A stretch of DNA of 64,000 bases from Aphis gossypii (Eukaryota > Arthropoda > Insecta > Hemiptera > Aphididae): NCBI RefSeq assembly GCF_020184175.1, contig NC_065532.1, positions 36,890,287 to 36,954,286 of the forward strand. The letters run 5' to 3'. Both the position numbers and the translations under genes were made by a program. The first letter of the stretch is position 1. Each line of letters starts with the position of its first letter. The notes below the pieces were generated by a model. The model had not been told where the DNA came from. It saw only the letters and a program-made list of their open reading frames with translations, and searched no databases. Shown here one piece after another: positions 50,801 to 61,013 of this stretch.

Positions 50801-52133
50801 TTGTCATTTAACCAATCTTATTTTTAATTGTAATATAACCCAAAGAGTACACTCGAGTCAAAGTAAATTATTGAATGTAATTATTTTTTTTTGTATAATT
50901 ATACAAAATTATAAAATATAATATCTTGAAAATTAATTATAATGTTCAAAAATTACAATAATAAAACTTATTTATGCATAATATGAAAATTAATATAATA
51001 AACGTTGAAAGATTTTTTCTTAATTTAAAATTGTATTTACAATTTACAAAATCAAGTACTAAATGTAATAATAAAAGACATGTTTTGTACTATAACGACT
51101 TAGTAGTATTATAGAAATAATATGTTGTCATTTTTTAGAGACTACCTTTAAGCTATATATTTTTAAGTCTTCTAACATTTCCGGGAAGTATGACAAAAAA
51201 TGGATATTTGATGAGTGTTGACTTTGGAATTGAATTTTAGAATTTCATGATTTGGTTTGGGTAGGTTTATTTAAATAATTTTAAGTTTTGGTAATGAAAA
51301 TTTTAGTAAAAATCTATTATTTTACAGGATTAAATTCAATGTATTACAAATTTATTGGAAATAAAATTGAAAAATAACATGAATTGGGGATGTAAAATAA
51401 AAAGGTAACTAATAAAGAATTATTACAATAGGCAATTTGTATTTGATAATGTAATTATATAGATTGAAATTCAAAAAAAAAAAACTAATGATGAGTGAAA
51501 TAACTAAGTTTTAGATGTTAATAGTGTTAATACTATAAAATATTCATTGAAGTTATTATTGTTTAATGGTTGGCTGAATTTATGATCATTTAAAAACAAT
51601 AACAATAATATTAAGAACTACCTATATTATATGTATTATTTTAATGATAGTAATTTCCTGACAAGCCTATAACGGTATATAGAAAAAATAAGTAACATAT
51701 AAAAAGAAAGTATTAATTTATTAAACAGAAATTTGTAAACAACTTGATGACACCATGTTAAACATTCTTACACAAAACTTGTCAGTTAATTTGTGTGCTA
51801 CAATTAAATGAATAATAAAAATGTCTACCTGTTCACTAGTAGTTTTATTTTCTAGGGATAGAGTCATTTTTGGCGGCATGTCCCTTGATGGCATTCCTCC
51901 GTTTAAACCAACTAAGTTTTAAGAAATATAATATCAATGTATTGTCTTGAGAATTTTTTTTGTTTTTTTGGTCACTATTGTCTTCTATTAATACTGCAAT
52001 AATAAAATTTACCTGCAGGTAAATGCTGAGCTAATAATGGTGTATCCAATTGTCTTTGAAGTTGTCTGGTTTCTTGATTAAGACAGCGCACTGTTTCTAA
52101 CAGCTCTTCATAGCTGGAAACTGGAAGTGTCAT
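40896..52133 (-). CDS. Apc: APC (adenomatous polyposis coli), whole gene
   Basis: APC is the cytoplasmic scaffold of the beta-catenin/Armadillo destruction complex and also a cytoskeletal regulator. Coding exons on the minus strand are listed below as separate entries; all junctions are in phase. Residues are for the long isoform of about 1832 aa. It has an N-terminal coiled coil (1-68) and an Armadillo-repeat domain (about 94-566). Then come beta-catenin-binding 20-residue-type repeats (YCTEGTPYNFSNAASYTDL, FETPLMFSRSSSIASLGS, FCTEGTPANISSATSHSDL). These are followed by a block of five LLxxCIxxGI/M repeats resembling Axin-binding SAMP motifs (about 1083-1379), and a basic Ser-rich C-terminus ending SSPNNRV. 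It is much shorter than the vertebrate protein of about 2840 aa and shows no obvious EB1 or PDZ-binding tail, as expected for insect APC. Two alternative amino termini are likely. Confidence 0.96.
41913..42342 (-). CDS. Apc: APC exon with PPSxMD motifs
   Basis: 430 nt, entered in phase 1 and left in phase 2 (AG|G). It encodes two related motifs, IKPPSDMDSLLSM and INPPSYMDEITDF, then an acidic stretch and a basic end (RRRLTPKQKRNMKKDR). The intron on its 3' side is short (41827-41912). Confidence 0.93.
42411..43301 (-). CDS. Apc: APC large exon: five SAMP-like repeats
   Basis: 891 nt, acceptor ACAG at 43302, donor GTATAA after 42411. It starts DPVTVINKRMSTDS and carries a run of nine Asp. Five spaced repeats follow: LLDQCINAGI, LNQCIATGI, LLESCIAAGI, LLNECIEAGM and LLNKCINQGI. 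In vertebrate APC the equivalent LLxxCIxSAMP repeats bind Axin; here the SAMP core reads AGI, TGI, AGM or QGI. Confidence 0.92.
43365..43435 (-). CDS. Apc: APC exon (23 codons, Ser-rich linker)
   Basis: 71 nt between TTTAG and GGTAAT boundaries, phases 2 to 1; encodes TSILDSPSTESHVSNSINSS. Confidence 0.88.
43499..43608 (-). CDS. Apc: APC exon (VGKKRLYQTTSK linker)
   Basis: 110 nt, acceptor ATTTCAG, donor GTTTGA, phases 0 to 2. Confidence 0.88.
44316..44456 (-). CDS. Apc: APC exon with a 20-residue-type repeat
   Basis: 141 nt, phase 0 to 0. It encodes GFCTEGTPANISSATSHSDL followed by SMITPSEDGSET, matching the beta-catenin-binding repeat pattern (EGTPxxxSxxTSxSDL). Confidence 0.92.
44513..44606 (-). 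CDS. Apc: APC exon (SRLPVMVQSNGQ linker)
   Basis: 94 nt, phases 2 to 0. Upstream of the acceptor is a T-rich tract. It encodes a Cys-containing linker ending YKINENE. Confidence 0.88.
44674..44735 (-). CDS. Apc: APC exon (SSSSAFPYLENKNPGF linker)
   Basis: 62 nt, phases 0 to 2, with a clean GTAG acceptor and AG|GTTGG donor. Confidence 0.87.
44996..45086 (-). CDS. Apc: APC exon (NELHSKHYESPSIIDK linker)
   Basis: 91 nt. Its first base completes the Met codon split with the previous exon (AT|G). The donor is GAA|GTAAGT. Confidence 0.87.
45271..45335 (-). CDS. Apc: APC exon (IKLRYIQGQNMLPSL)
   Basis: 65 nt starting in phase 0. The donor is a non-optimal AT|GTGCGT, chosen because it keeps the frame into the next exon; a nearby GTATAC (three codon positions later) would not. 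Confidence 0.8.
45396..45508 (-). CDS. Apc: APC exon (SLSSLTIDDDLPE)
   Basis: 113 nt, phases 1 to 0. It encodes ECTSLSSLTIDDDLPE, which matches the SLSSLxxD tail typical of APC 20-residue repeats. Confidence 0.9.
45966..46051 (-). CDS. Apc: APC exon following the second 20-residue repeat
   Basis: 86 nt, phases 2 to 1; encodes RITSGLVTPSEIPDSPTPTV and PPSPPCFK. The SGxxxPSxxPDSPxxTxPPS pattern is conserved next to 20-residue repeats in APC. Confidence 0.92.
46124..46241 (-). CDS. Apc: APC exon with a canonical 20-residue repeat
   Basis: 118 nt, phases 1 to 2. It encodes FETPLMFSRSSSIASLGSCE, a close match to the beta-catenin-binding repeat (TPxxFSRxxSxxSL). Confidence 0.94.
46299..46404 (-). 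CDS. Apc: APC exon (NRNESGTELPEQNMN linker)
   Basis: 106 nt, phases 0 to 1; acidic/polar linker between repeats. Confidence 0.88.
46818..47184 (-). CDS. Apc: APC exon with the first 20-residue-type repeat
   Basis: 367 nt. Its first base completes a Glu codon; it ends in phase 0 (GATGACAAG|GTAATT). After a long acidic linker it encodes YCTEGTPYNFSNAASYTDL, the first beta-catenin-binding-type repeat. Confidence 0.92.
47254..47377 (-). CDS. Apc: APC exon just after the Armadillo domain
   Basis: 124 nt, phases 1 to 2 (donor GA|GTATGT); encodes a polar linker LNTNLEDNSMKSTLANSN. Confidence 0.9.
47458..47720 (-). CDS. Apc: APC Armadillo exon (last repeats)
   Basis: 263 nt. Its first base completes Arg (CG|T). 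It encodes classic Armadillo helices, with VSNACGTIWNLSARN and HKMIATGSSAALNNLMNAMP, very close to other APC proteins. Confidence 0.96.
48039..48187 (-). CDS. Apc: APC Armadillo exon
   Basis: 149 nt, phases 0 to 2. It encodes EEICKVEGAIEFLIKTLSGT and ENAGGILRNISCVIASHEEY. Confidence 0.94.
48257..48439 (-). CDS. Apc: APC Armadillo exon
   Basis: 183 nt, phase 0 to 0; encodes VTASVLRNLSWRADPQSKEI and SFLSALWNFSAHSPENK, signature APC Armadillo sequence. Confidence 0.96.
48517..48746 (-). CDS. Apc: APC Armadillo exon
   Basis: 230 nt, phases 1 to 0. It encodes AIYTVTRLIQVDHEVHGSEP, then RRYAGMALTNLTFGD and a long helix to QCEDLRQ. It continues directly from the exon at 48821. Confidence 0.94.
48821..49108 (-). 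CDS. Apc: APC Armadillo exon
   Basis: 288 nt, phases 1 to 1. It encodes CVPLLVQIVHDMNADIVVRH, the NASQALKNIV helix and AIAALMKLSFDSQHRFAMCL. The donor GTATAT lies in an (AT)n run. Confidence 0.95.
49201..49507 (-). CDS. Apc: APC exon entering the Armadillo domain
   Basis: 307 nt, phases 0 to 1. It encodes GCLPTPPGILADKKFNMWHS, a Ser-rich linker, then the first helices (KVEIVYNLLSLLENN and SVSVLLAMSKSPDCCAAMRQ). Confidence 0.94.
49601..49675 (-). CDS. Apc: APC common exon joining both amino termini
   Basis: 75 nt, phase 0 to 0, acceptor TTGTAG. It encodes NQHVDKEKRSMAEDKEEDEA and KISPD. Both the 51829 exon and the 49753 exon end in phase 0, so each can splice into it. Confidence 0.85.
49753..49912 (-). 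CDS. Apc: APC alternative amino-terminal exon b
   Basis: 160 nt, acceptor ATTTTAG, donor GAG|GTTAGC. Its first base completes the Lys codon begun by the exon at 50008. It encodes a polar Asn/His-rich stretch with no obvious domain. Confidence 0.75.
50008..50258 (-). CDS. Apc: APC alternative first coding exon a
   Basis: 251 nt from ATG 50258-50256 (MHSNRQSRLPVRSSSSSRSS...), donor AA|GTAAGT. It is Ser/Arg-rich, like the segment after the coiled coil in vertebrate APC. No AG acceptor lies close upstream of the ATG, and none inside matches the phase of the 51829 exon. It therefore looks like the first coding exon of a transcript starting upstream in 50260-50500. Confidence 0.7.
51829..51911 (-). 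CDS. Apc: APC exon 2 of the long amino terminus
   Basis: 83 nt, acceptor CTTAG, donor CAG|GTAGAC, phases 1 to 0. It encodes VGLNGGMPSRDMPPKMTLSL and ENKTTSEQ. Confidence 0.8.
52013..52133 (-). CDS. Apc: APC exon 1: coiled-coil amino terminus
   Basis: The exon runs 52013-52142 and the ATG is at 52133-52131. An acceptor (TTTTATAG) just before it shows there is an upstream leader exon. The 40 codons start MTLPVSSYEELLETVRCLNQ and continue ETRQLQRQLD. They match the APC oligomerisation coil (SYDQLLKQVEALKMENxxLR pattern in vertebrates). A short out-of-frame upstream ATG at 52140 overlaps the start and may reduce initiation. Confidence 0.85.
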
Positions 52134-52142
52134 ATCTCATAT

Positions 52143-55100
52143 CTATAAAATATTGTTTTAACTGAAATATAGAAATACTGAATTTAATAATTCATCCAAC
52201 CAATAAAAATGATATTGTTATTTATTATTAATAATAGTTACACATTACAAAAGAAAGATATTTTTGCTATACCTAGTTCTATAAAGGTAAACAATGTACT
52301 TATGTTCTTTCAAGGACAAGACAATTTCATGGTCTAAAGCTTACATTTATATTATAATTTGAAAAATTCAATTTTTTAAACATTAAATAAACTATTATTT
52401 AAAATTTGAAGAAAATATGTTCAAAAAAGGATATTCAAGGTTCAATAAATATGTCAAGAGCATAATAATTCTAATCCATAAAAGGATAGTAGTAGCTGCA
52501 TATTCTAACATACGTCAATCTTTATAAAAAAAATCACAAATTATTGACTAACAGAAATTAAACAATTTGTTTAAATTTTATCTGTATTAATTAATATTGT
52601 TATTATATCAAATATAATCCCGTTAGACAATTTTTATTTAAATAATTGAATTGATAAGATAGATGATAAAAAAAATTATTTATAAAAGAAAGCAATTGAT
52701 TGAAAATTAGATACTCTTATTGTTATATTAAGTCAACAATATAGTATTTATAAATAAAATAATAGATAAAATACTGCAAGATATTTAAAATGTTTATAAT
52801 GTATAGTATCATATTGTAATAGAATGCCCAAGGAAAATATCATTCATCACAAAAGGGCATTGACTTATTGTGGTTAATATGTATTCATTGTTATTTGTCA
52901 AAGAAGCAAAGAAAAATAGTTGTATTATGATTAGCTAACCTATAAACATGTAACACAATATAAAAATTGTACAGAGCCTATTTTACTTTTATAGTACTTA
53001 CGTAAAATATTTGATTACATAAGCGTTATTTACAGTACAAGGAGTAATACAATAATATCAACTAATAAATTTAAATGACAAAGTTAAGTTTTATCTCAGG
53101 ACTAATACCTAATACCGAGTATAATACCCTTTAAAAACATCCTTAGAAGGTGCCTGAATAAGTGTTATAGCTCACAATTTAGTATATTTCAAATAATATA
53201 TAGTTACTTATAATTTTTAGTTTTTTCTATCTATAAATTTCATATAATTATATTAATTCCATATAAAACTGGAGACAGAATAAAAAAAATAAATAAAGGC
53301 GTTTAAATTGTCAAATATTCCCCATATACATTTATTTTATTTAGATATATAATTTACTTGTTTTATGTACCTACCTACAAGTTGAAAATTCTAGGAATAA
53401 AGCAATGTTTATAATTATTATAAGTGTAGCGAGCTGGTTTGTTACAAAAGTAAGATACGTGAGACATCATTATTATTATTTTTTTATAAAAAACATTAAA
53501 ACCTAAAAAGTATGATATAATATTTACTATTTGGAATTAAACTCGGAATAAACTTAACACGACTTAACATAAAATTCAACACAGGAGTATAAGAATAACA
53601 AACCTACAAATTCCGCTACAAATTAATATGTACTTTATGATAATATCCTACTATATAATATAGGTACAGAAGTTCCCAACCTTTTTTAACTTATGTCTTA
53701 TATCACATGACATCTTAAGGTATTATCTAAAAATCTGGAGGCATTCTGTAGTATATTATACATTTATATTAATATTATATAGGTAACTTATTCAGGTTTG
53801 TTTAGCAAAATATAACCAAAAATATAAATATAAAATATACAGGCACTACTAAATTTTATAAAAAAAATAAATTCATTAATGCATTTAACACGTATGCTTT
53901 ATCTTTCATAAAATAATTTTGAATTTTAAAAAATATGTATGATTGTTTTATATTTGAAATAGATTCTCCCCCAAATCAAGTTTGTTGTACTTTGGTAGGG
54001 AATCTCTGATTTAATGACAATGAGATAACTCACATTTATAATCAATTATGCTATTAACAATGACTAATTAATACTACTCAAATACAGAATATTTGTAAAT
54101 ACAACTTATAAAATTAAGTATATAAATAAAAGGTACCTAGTGAGACTAAAATTTTGATTGAATTATTACTAGATATGAACATTTAAAATTGGATTTGATG
54201 AAGTATTAATAAATATTTTATGAAAAAGAGACAAAAATTAAATATAGAACCATACAACAAATTATTATTATTAATGTAATTGAGATAAAGTTCAATTTTA
54301 TTTAATCCAATTAAAATAAAATATCAGTTGGTATAAGCTGAGTATGAATGTCTTGTAACACTAACTTATAACTAAATATTTGTATAACAGTTAAATACAA
54401 AAAATACTTATAGAACTACTTAAGAAGATTATAAAAGGTCAAACATTATTATATACTAGTTGAATATATTATGTATAACTAAATAAAATAATATAAACAC
54501 CAAGGTAATGAGAAAAGATTATAAGTAAATTACATATGTTTATACTTAAAACAAGTTTATGAAAAACTTGTTATATGATATGTCATAACTTATAACAAAT
54601 ACCATTATGGACATGTTTACATTAACTTGGTGATAACATCCAAATTTAATTAGAAATCCTACAATGTGCTTGAGTTTTATTGGAGTTTTGTATCATTGTC
54701 GATAAATTCAATCTTAGAGTTACTTGTATCTACCTATTTGATTTATAGGGGAGCGTCATCTACGTCATCAATACAATATATTTTTTATAAAATATTTATG
54801 TTGAAACATAATATAAGATTATATCAAAAATAAAATAAAATTTAGGTACCTAATGAAAAAATCTGACAAGAGTACTGGTGATGTATCTTAAAAACATGTA
54901 GGTAAGACTTGATTATTAAAAACATATTGAGAATTGCTTTAAGGTAAAAATTAAGCACCTAATCATTACAAAAACAAAATTTAATCAATACCTACTACCT
55001 ATGTACTTTATGTTAGTAAACATGAAAACAAGAAATTGTATTGGTGCCTATATAAAAATGATCTGGATATTAACAACTGGAAATAATACCTTTATATTAC

Positions 55101-55493
55101 TGACAACTGACAAGTAAATAGCTAGTATAACACCGGCATGACAAACAACGCTGATCAACAAAAAAAATTGATAAACACAGGAAAGCAAAAATATGCTTTT
55201 GTCTCTCAAATGATGACAATCCAGTGTAATATATTATAGACACTAAGTACAAAACTAATTGACAGAGTAAGAAACGTATCAGACTTTTTGATATTATCAT
55301 ATAAACAAACAAATTTGTATAGAATGGAAAACACCGTAGAAAGCAAGTCAACGTTAAACGCAACACAACACAAGGGATACTGGAATCATACGACACTGTA
55401 CAATTATACAGTGGCCCAACTATTTCCAGCTTGGCTTAAAAACTATCGTTGATTGCCTATGATTAAAAATGCTAATAACGACTAATCCTTTAC
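52143..55493 (-). other. Apc: APC leader intron
   Basis: AT-rich DNA between the leader donor (55493) and the acceptor before the APC start codon. It holds one MITE-like element (53667-54008) and no supported exon. Confidence 0.5.
53667..54008. mobile_element. hAT-like MITE (cagaagttcccaacc ends)
   Basis: The left end cagaagttcccaacc and the reverse complement of the right end (cagagattccctacc) form imperfect inverted repeats of about 15 bp, 342 bp apart. The pattern recalls the CAGTGGTTCCCAACC ends of hAT elements. No clear target duplication; non-coding. Confidence 0.45.
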
Positions 55494-55770
55494 CTGTGCG
55501 AGGAAATAGCTCCGACCGCCAAGGTACCGGCTGGAAAGACACGTCTCGGGGGATGGTCGACGTCCGACTGATTAGGGAGTGATGGTCTTCTCGGAGAAAG
55601 AACTGTTTGATCGAAAGCTACTGAAACCGATGTCAACAACGAACATACGAGTGGTCGAGTACGCGTAGTGCTTAGTGGACGGTGTACACCCTGCACCGTC
55701 ACCGAGTGTAAGAGGCGACTAGACGAGTACTGAGTCCGCGAACAACGAGACACAGTGACCATGAAGCGCG
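55494..55770 (-). promoter_or_regulatory. Apc: APC 5' leader exon and CpG-rich promoter
   Basis: A GC- and CpG-rich block ends in a good minus-strand donor (GCACAG|GTAAAG at 55494/55493). Together with the acceptor directly before the APC start codon, this indicates a non-coding first exon. GC-rich sequence continues to about 55900. The transcription start within it cannot be fixed by eye. Open frames here are short and unrecognised. Confidence 0.6.
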
Positions 55771-58570
55771 AGTGCCGACTACTGAGTGATCAGTGATGAG
55801 TAGCAAAACAGCAATGAGCAAGTACCCCCGGAACGGGCCGTGTACACGTCCAGCGGACGGGTACTCCTGTCAATTATCGGCCTCGTGCGTGTTGACACCG
55901 GTTATGTTGGCAACGAAATTCCGTAACGTTTCGGATTTATGTTTTTCAAGGTCAAAAAGAAAAAACTTAAAATAATGTCGTTCATCAATTTTTGCATCAA
56001 ATCGGACTAATAATGGACTCTTATGGACTAATCGGATTTCGGAATCAAATGACGGTTTTTCATCAGAAATTATCTCGCGGAAAAGCACGCTTGAAATAAC
56101 TTCATGTATTTATTATTGTTTTTTACAATAACGCCGTTGTTATCCAGTCAATGAATGTTTAAAATATTTAAAAACATTTTCTATGACTGGTGAAAGTAAA
56201 AGAACTCGACCGATGCTTTATCATTTGTTTATCACGATAATTCATAGTTCATTTCCATAAAGGTGTAGGTAATTACTTTAAGTTCATACCTTAAATGGCA
56301 GTCCGTAATCATTAAACCATTTACCATAATAACACAAGTCTGTATTGTTCTATGATCCCGATAATAAGTTAACAATAATAAACAATAACAATATAACAAA
56401 TAACGATTAACATTAATTATAGATGTAGGTACGAGTTATGCATATTAAATATTTATATACCTTAGTCCTTAATAAGTTCGTGTCTAAAAATTCTATAACA
56501 TTCAGTCGACTAGCGACAGCAAGTAGCAACAGCTGACGTCAATCACGTGTTTGAATATTTTGTTTTCATTTTATTTTTACTTTTGAGTTAGTGTACTCCG
56601 GTGTAGGGAATATACCTACATAATATATATAATATTTAAAATATAAAGCATTTTTTAACGAGATGTGGGTCAGTACTCAGTAGATAGATCCATAGTTAGA
56701 CTATTTACTAGTTTCGCCTTCTGTAGTCTATAAATTTTACTACTGCAATTTTATCCCGATATTAACTGCTAAAAAAAGATTGGTTTTACTCTTTCTGAAA
56801 AACTTGGTTTAATAATTAATTTAAAAACGACTTCTAATGTTGATGAATTGATGATACAGTTAACTTTTTTATTCAAGTAAAATACAATCATCTGACTTGG
56901 AAATCTAATTGCCACCAAAGAAAGGTTCTTTCGATCTACTCATATGAATTTAGAAACCCACTTTATTTCATTAAAACATTGAAGACGAGCAATCTGGCAA
57001 AGTTTTAGGTATCTATCTATCTTATAAACACCATTAATTAAAGCATTCTGAAGCTTAACTGCTTAACCTTGGATTGTAGATAAAAGAAAGGCTTGGACGC
57101 CTTCTAAAGTTCTAACTTACCACAAGTTTGAATCATTACAAAGCACACAGTCCTGAGGTACTGGATGCCCCCCCCTCAATCCACTACGACATTTTTCTTC
57201 TATATAACAGTGCCCTAGCTAGTAATTACCATTTACCACTCTAACTAAGAAAAATCAAATATATATTCACTAAATACTTAGAAATCCCCTTTCAGCCACA
57301 TTGTATAGGTATTATTCTATCAGCAAAAAAGTAGAAAATATTTTTGATTTCCTCGTTAAATGTGCCTTCTTCCTCGAGTCATTTCTTCTATCAAAGTTAA
57401 TATTAGTATTAAATAACTTCCCCCAAAAAAATGTCCAGTTTTCTATATAGTTACTGACGAAATAAGCAAAAGTTTACCTAAGAAATCGATCATATTGTTC
57501 ACACAATTTATTAATTAACATTTTACGAAATTCTCTCAAATACTGTAACGCAAACTATATCATACTTTCCTACTCCTAAGAAATTCTCTACAATTTCTAT
57601 ACTAAAATTTAAAAATCTGCCAAACTGTTTTACTTCATATAGGGCAATCAGTTCATTTCGATTTTTTTTTCATTTATAATATTGAAATAATTAAATTATT
57701 GTACAAACGATGCAAACATTTTAAAAAATTCGAAATTTGGTTAACGCAATAACCATTCCACTATACATCAGGAATCAGGTGCGTAGAATGTAGATTAGTT
57801 GACATAATCTCTTTTTCTTAAGAGGAAAAACTGGTGCTTTTTTCGATGTTTTACCTTTTACGGGAGTTCGGAAGAGTTCTTTCAAATTGGTAACACATCT
57901 CTTATACAACATTAAATTTAATTTATTAGTCCCTACCTATACTATATGATCCTAAAATCATATCTAGATACTAGAAGGACATTTTTCTGTCAGTCCATAT
58001 AAGCTCCACTACCAATATTCACTTGGATAAATTATTGAATAACAAATATATGATTAAGAAAAAAGAAAACAAATCGATTATCGAACCTGACTACAATTAG
58101 GTAGGTATCTATCCTACCTATTAAATATCTACCTTTTAAATTTTTTTAGAGATCTGATGTGGAACTTATGGGGATATTAATAAATATTACGTACCTATTA
58201 AATACCTAGGTAGTAGGTACATTTTAAAATTCAAACTGTATAAATAATACTTTTTTATAAATATATTGTAAGCAACACTGTTTACATTGTCAAAATGTGT
58301 AGAAAAACTAAATAAAATATATCAGTAGATAAAATCATAAGACGAATTAAAATGCTTGTAGCCTGTAGGTAGGTATCTAAAAATTAAGAGTTCAAAAAAA
58401 AAATTACATCGAGGGACCACTTGATTACTCAGTAAAAATTCTATAGTATATAATAGGTACGTCAAGTGTAGTATTGTCATTTGTCGGTGTACAGTCCAGG
58501 GGTGACAAACATTTTAAACACTACGTGCCAAAAATTTTTAAATATGTTAACCTATTACATATAAATTATA

Positions 58571-58639
58571 ATCACAGATTAAATAAAATTAAATATTAAA
58601 TTTATTAATTAATTTATTTTGTTTTATTTAATCTGTGAT
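58571..58639. repeat. Perfect 18-bp inverted repeat with 33-bp loop
   Basis: The arm atcacagattaaataaaa (58571-58588) is exactly complementary to ttttatttaatctgtgat (58622-58639). The loop is AT-only apart from one G. Confidence 0.9.
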
Positions 58640-60514
58640 ATAACCATAAACAATTAGTGAATTTATTAGATTTTATTATAATATATACTAATATAGGTAT
58701 TTTAATATAGTATTATTTATTTATGATGACCTAATGGAATTAAAACACTTTGAAATGCACTAATATTAGCTTTCTAACTGAATATCTGTTAGTTATTTTA
58801 AAAATAATAGACTAAAAATATAAGTATCCGTTAGGTAATGTTAAATTGTTTCAACACCATTAAATATACGAATTACTTAATATCTTTGGATAATGGAATA
58901 GAATTACACATGAGTATACACATTTTATTTAGAAAATGTCAACATTATCAGTTGTTTTAATAACATTCATTCATTATTATTTTATTTATCTTTTATATTG
59001 TATTAACATACGAGAGCATAGAAAATTAGTAAAACAAATGATCATTGATGTAAAAGAATTAACTTAATTATTAAAATTAGGGCAAATGTGTTATCAATCA
59101 TGTCTCAAATTGCAAAATCAGTTGTCATAATCTTTTAAAACAACTGCCATTAATAAATGTGGTTATCTCCTTATTGTAAAACATAAACCAGTTTATATGG
59201 TATACATCAAACAACAATATGACTACAATTTACTTTTAGAAGACAATTTATCAAACTAAGTGCAGAATTTATACATGATAACAGAGATGTGTTAGTCAAT
59301 TCATAGTTTTGGGCAACTGATTAGGTACTTATCCAATATTAAATTTAATTTTGGTGATTGACAATTTTGAAACTAGTTTCGGGTTCAAACCCACCAGAAC
59401 AAAAAAAAAAGTTACTTAATGTTAAATAAATATTTTATTACGGGTTTTCTAATAATTTAACAATGTAGATAGACATACACAGTCTATATAACTATCTAAG
59501 ATAGGTTAGTTGGGTTATTTTGGTGTGAAGTATCTTAATTGCAATTTGTGTTACCCAGATAAGGATTTTAAAATTTGAAAACCTCCCCCAAGAAATTATT
59601 GAAAATACACCACTGAATAAAAGAGTTACTTTAAAGTTTACTTTTTATAATTAAAAAAAAAAAAACATCTGTCAACAATGTGTTCAGAAATTGTTTACAT
59701 TTATATAAGTCATTTCTATATGACATTGTAAACACTTAAATTGATAAAATAACTTGATTTAATAAAATAATAATTTATTAGATTATTAAAAATAAAAATA
59801 AAAAAAAATATTTGTTATCAATAGCACTTTTTTTATTATTTTATAATTTGTTGACTTAATAATATGTGGTTATAAGTAGAAATAATATTTACACGTATTG
59901 TCTCTGTTTTACATGCTTCAAATAGAAAGAATTTGCCAAATATTTCTAATATAGAAGCTAACAGCACATCATATATTTTATTAATTGTAAATTTGTTATG
60001 TTATATATAAGACAGAAACAATACATGTGAGTGAAGTGACCTCTTAAGTACTTATATATAGTATTAATTTAACTATTATTTTTGTTTGTTGATATTTAAA
60101 ATATAATTCTAATTAATAACTAGGTATATTATATTAAATATCATAATTTACATTGTCCAGTATTGTATTAATCAATAAATGAAAAATTATTATCAGACTA
60201 ATTTTAAAATTTCTGATTTTGCATAATTGTTGAAAAAATTCAAAATTGTATTTTACATTATTTAATCATAGACAATTTTTCTTACTTAATTGTAATGAGA
60301 AACTTTATATTTTATTATGCTAATTAAGAGAAGAAAGCGAACACTGCAATTCATAAGCTTATGAATAATGAGTATGTTACTCTTAAAACTAGTTATGTAT
60401 AATTGATAGCATAAAATCGGTTTTTATTAAAATGGTCTTGTATGAAAACACATGTTGTTATAAAATGTTGGTAATTACGATTGAAACAAATCATGAATTG
60501 AGCTTAAAAAATCA

Positions 60515-60540
60515 AATATATATATATATATATATATATA
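60515..60540. repeat. (AT)n microsatellite
   Basis: About 13 uninterrupted AT units, 200 bp downstream of the CHMP5 stop codon. Confidence 0.95.
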
Positions 60541-60737
60541 TTTTAATGTAAATAAACTTATATGATGTAATTATATAAGAAAAAATGTTCTTAAAAAAAT
60601 ATTTTTAACTTGTAATTACACATTTATTTAATACATATATAATATAATATAGTAGATGGTAATTTAATATTTATTTAAGTCTTAAAAAAATAATGGTAAA
60701 AGTAAAATTAATATAATTTGTAATTTTATTTTCAAAG

Positions 60738-61013
60738 TTAAAGTTGTGCTGGTATTTTTGGTAAACCAAATTCATCTACAGAAACTTCACCCGGTTTACT
60801 AGGTTCCTTTTCTTTTTGCCCAGGTTCTTTGTCAGGAACATTCACTTGGTCTAGATAAGATGTATCATCATCTAAAGCTAATTCATCACCAATTGCTTCA
60901 AGTTCTGCATTAAGTTCATCTTCATCAATATCTGGTACTCCATATGTCCGTCCTAATGCTTCTTGTACTTCATTTGATTGATCCAGCATATCTGCCATTT
61001 CATCTTGAAGATC
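60738..61013 (-). CDS. CHMP5: CHMP5 (Vps60), last exon
   Basis: 276 nt (91 codons and stop), acceptor ATATAG, phase 0. It encodes DLQDEMADMLDQSNEVQEAL and an acidic region (DIDEDELNAELEAIGDELAL), then ends DEFGLPKIPAQL. These are close matches to the CHMP5 C-terminal half, including the conserved DEFGLPxIP end. In CHMP5 this region binds LIP5/VTA1, the Vps4 cofactor. A candidate AATAAA on the minus strand (60725-60730) overlaps the region directly after the stop. Confidence 0.97.
   Translation of the reverse strand, partial: DLQDEMADMLDQSNEVQEALGRTYGVPDIDEDELNAELEAIGDELALDDDTSYLDQVNVPDKEPGQKEKEPSKPGEVSVDEFGLPKIPAQL

Larger units (their letters stand above)
55901..60737. other. Intergenic region between APC and CHMP5
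   Basis: AT-rich with no supported gene. It contains a perfect-arm hairpin at 58571-58639, a hAT-like CAGGGGTGACAAAC terminus near 58497 without a visible partner, a possible Pol III B-box at 59382-59392, and an (AT)n run at 60515-60540. Confidence 0.5.

Noticed and set aside
55490..56088. Frames of 60-90 residues in the APC leader region
   Set aside because: Ser/Arg-rich translations of GC-rich untranslated DNA. The good donor at 55494 fits a non-coding leader exon.
58497..58540. hAT-like terminus CAGGGGTGACAAAC
   Set aside because: No matching inverted end was found downstream, so no element is called.
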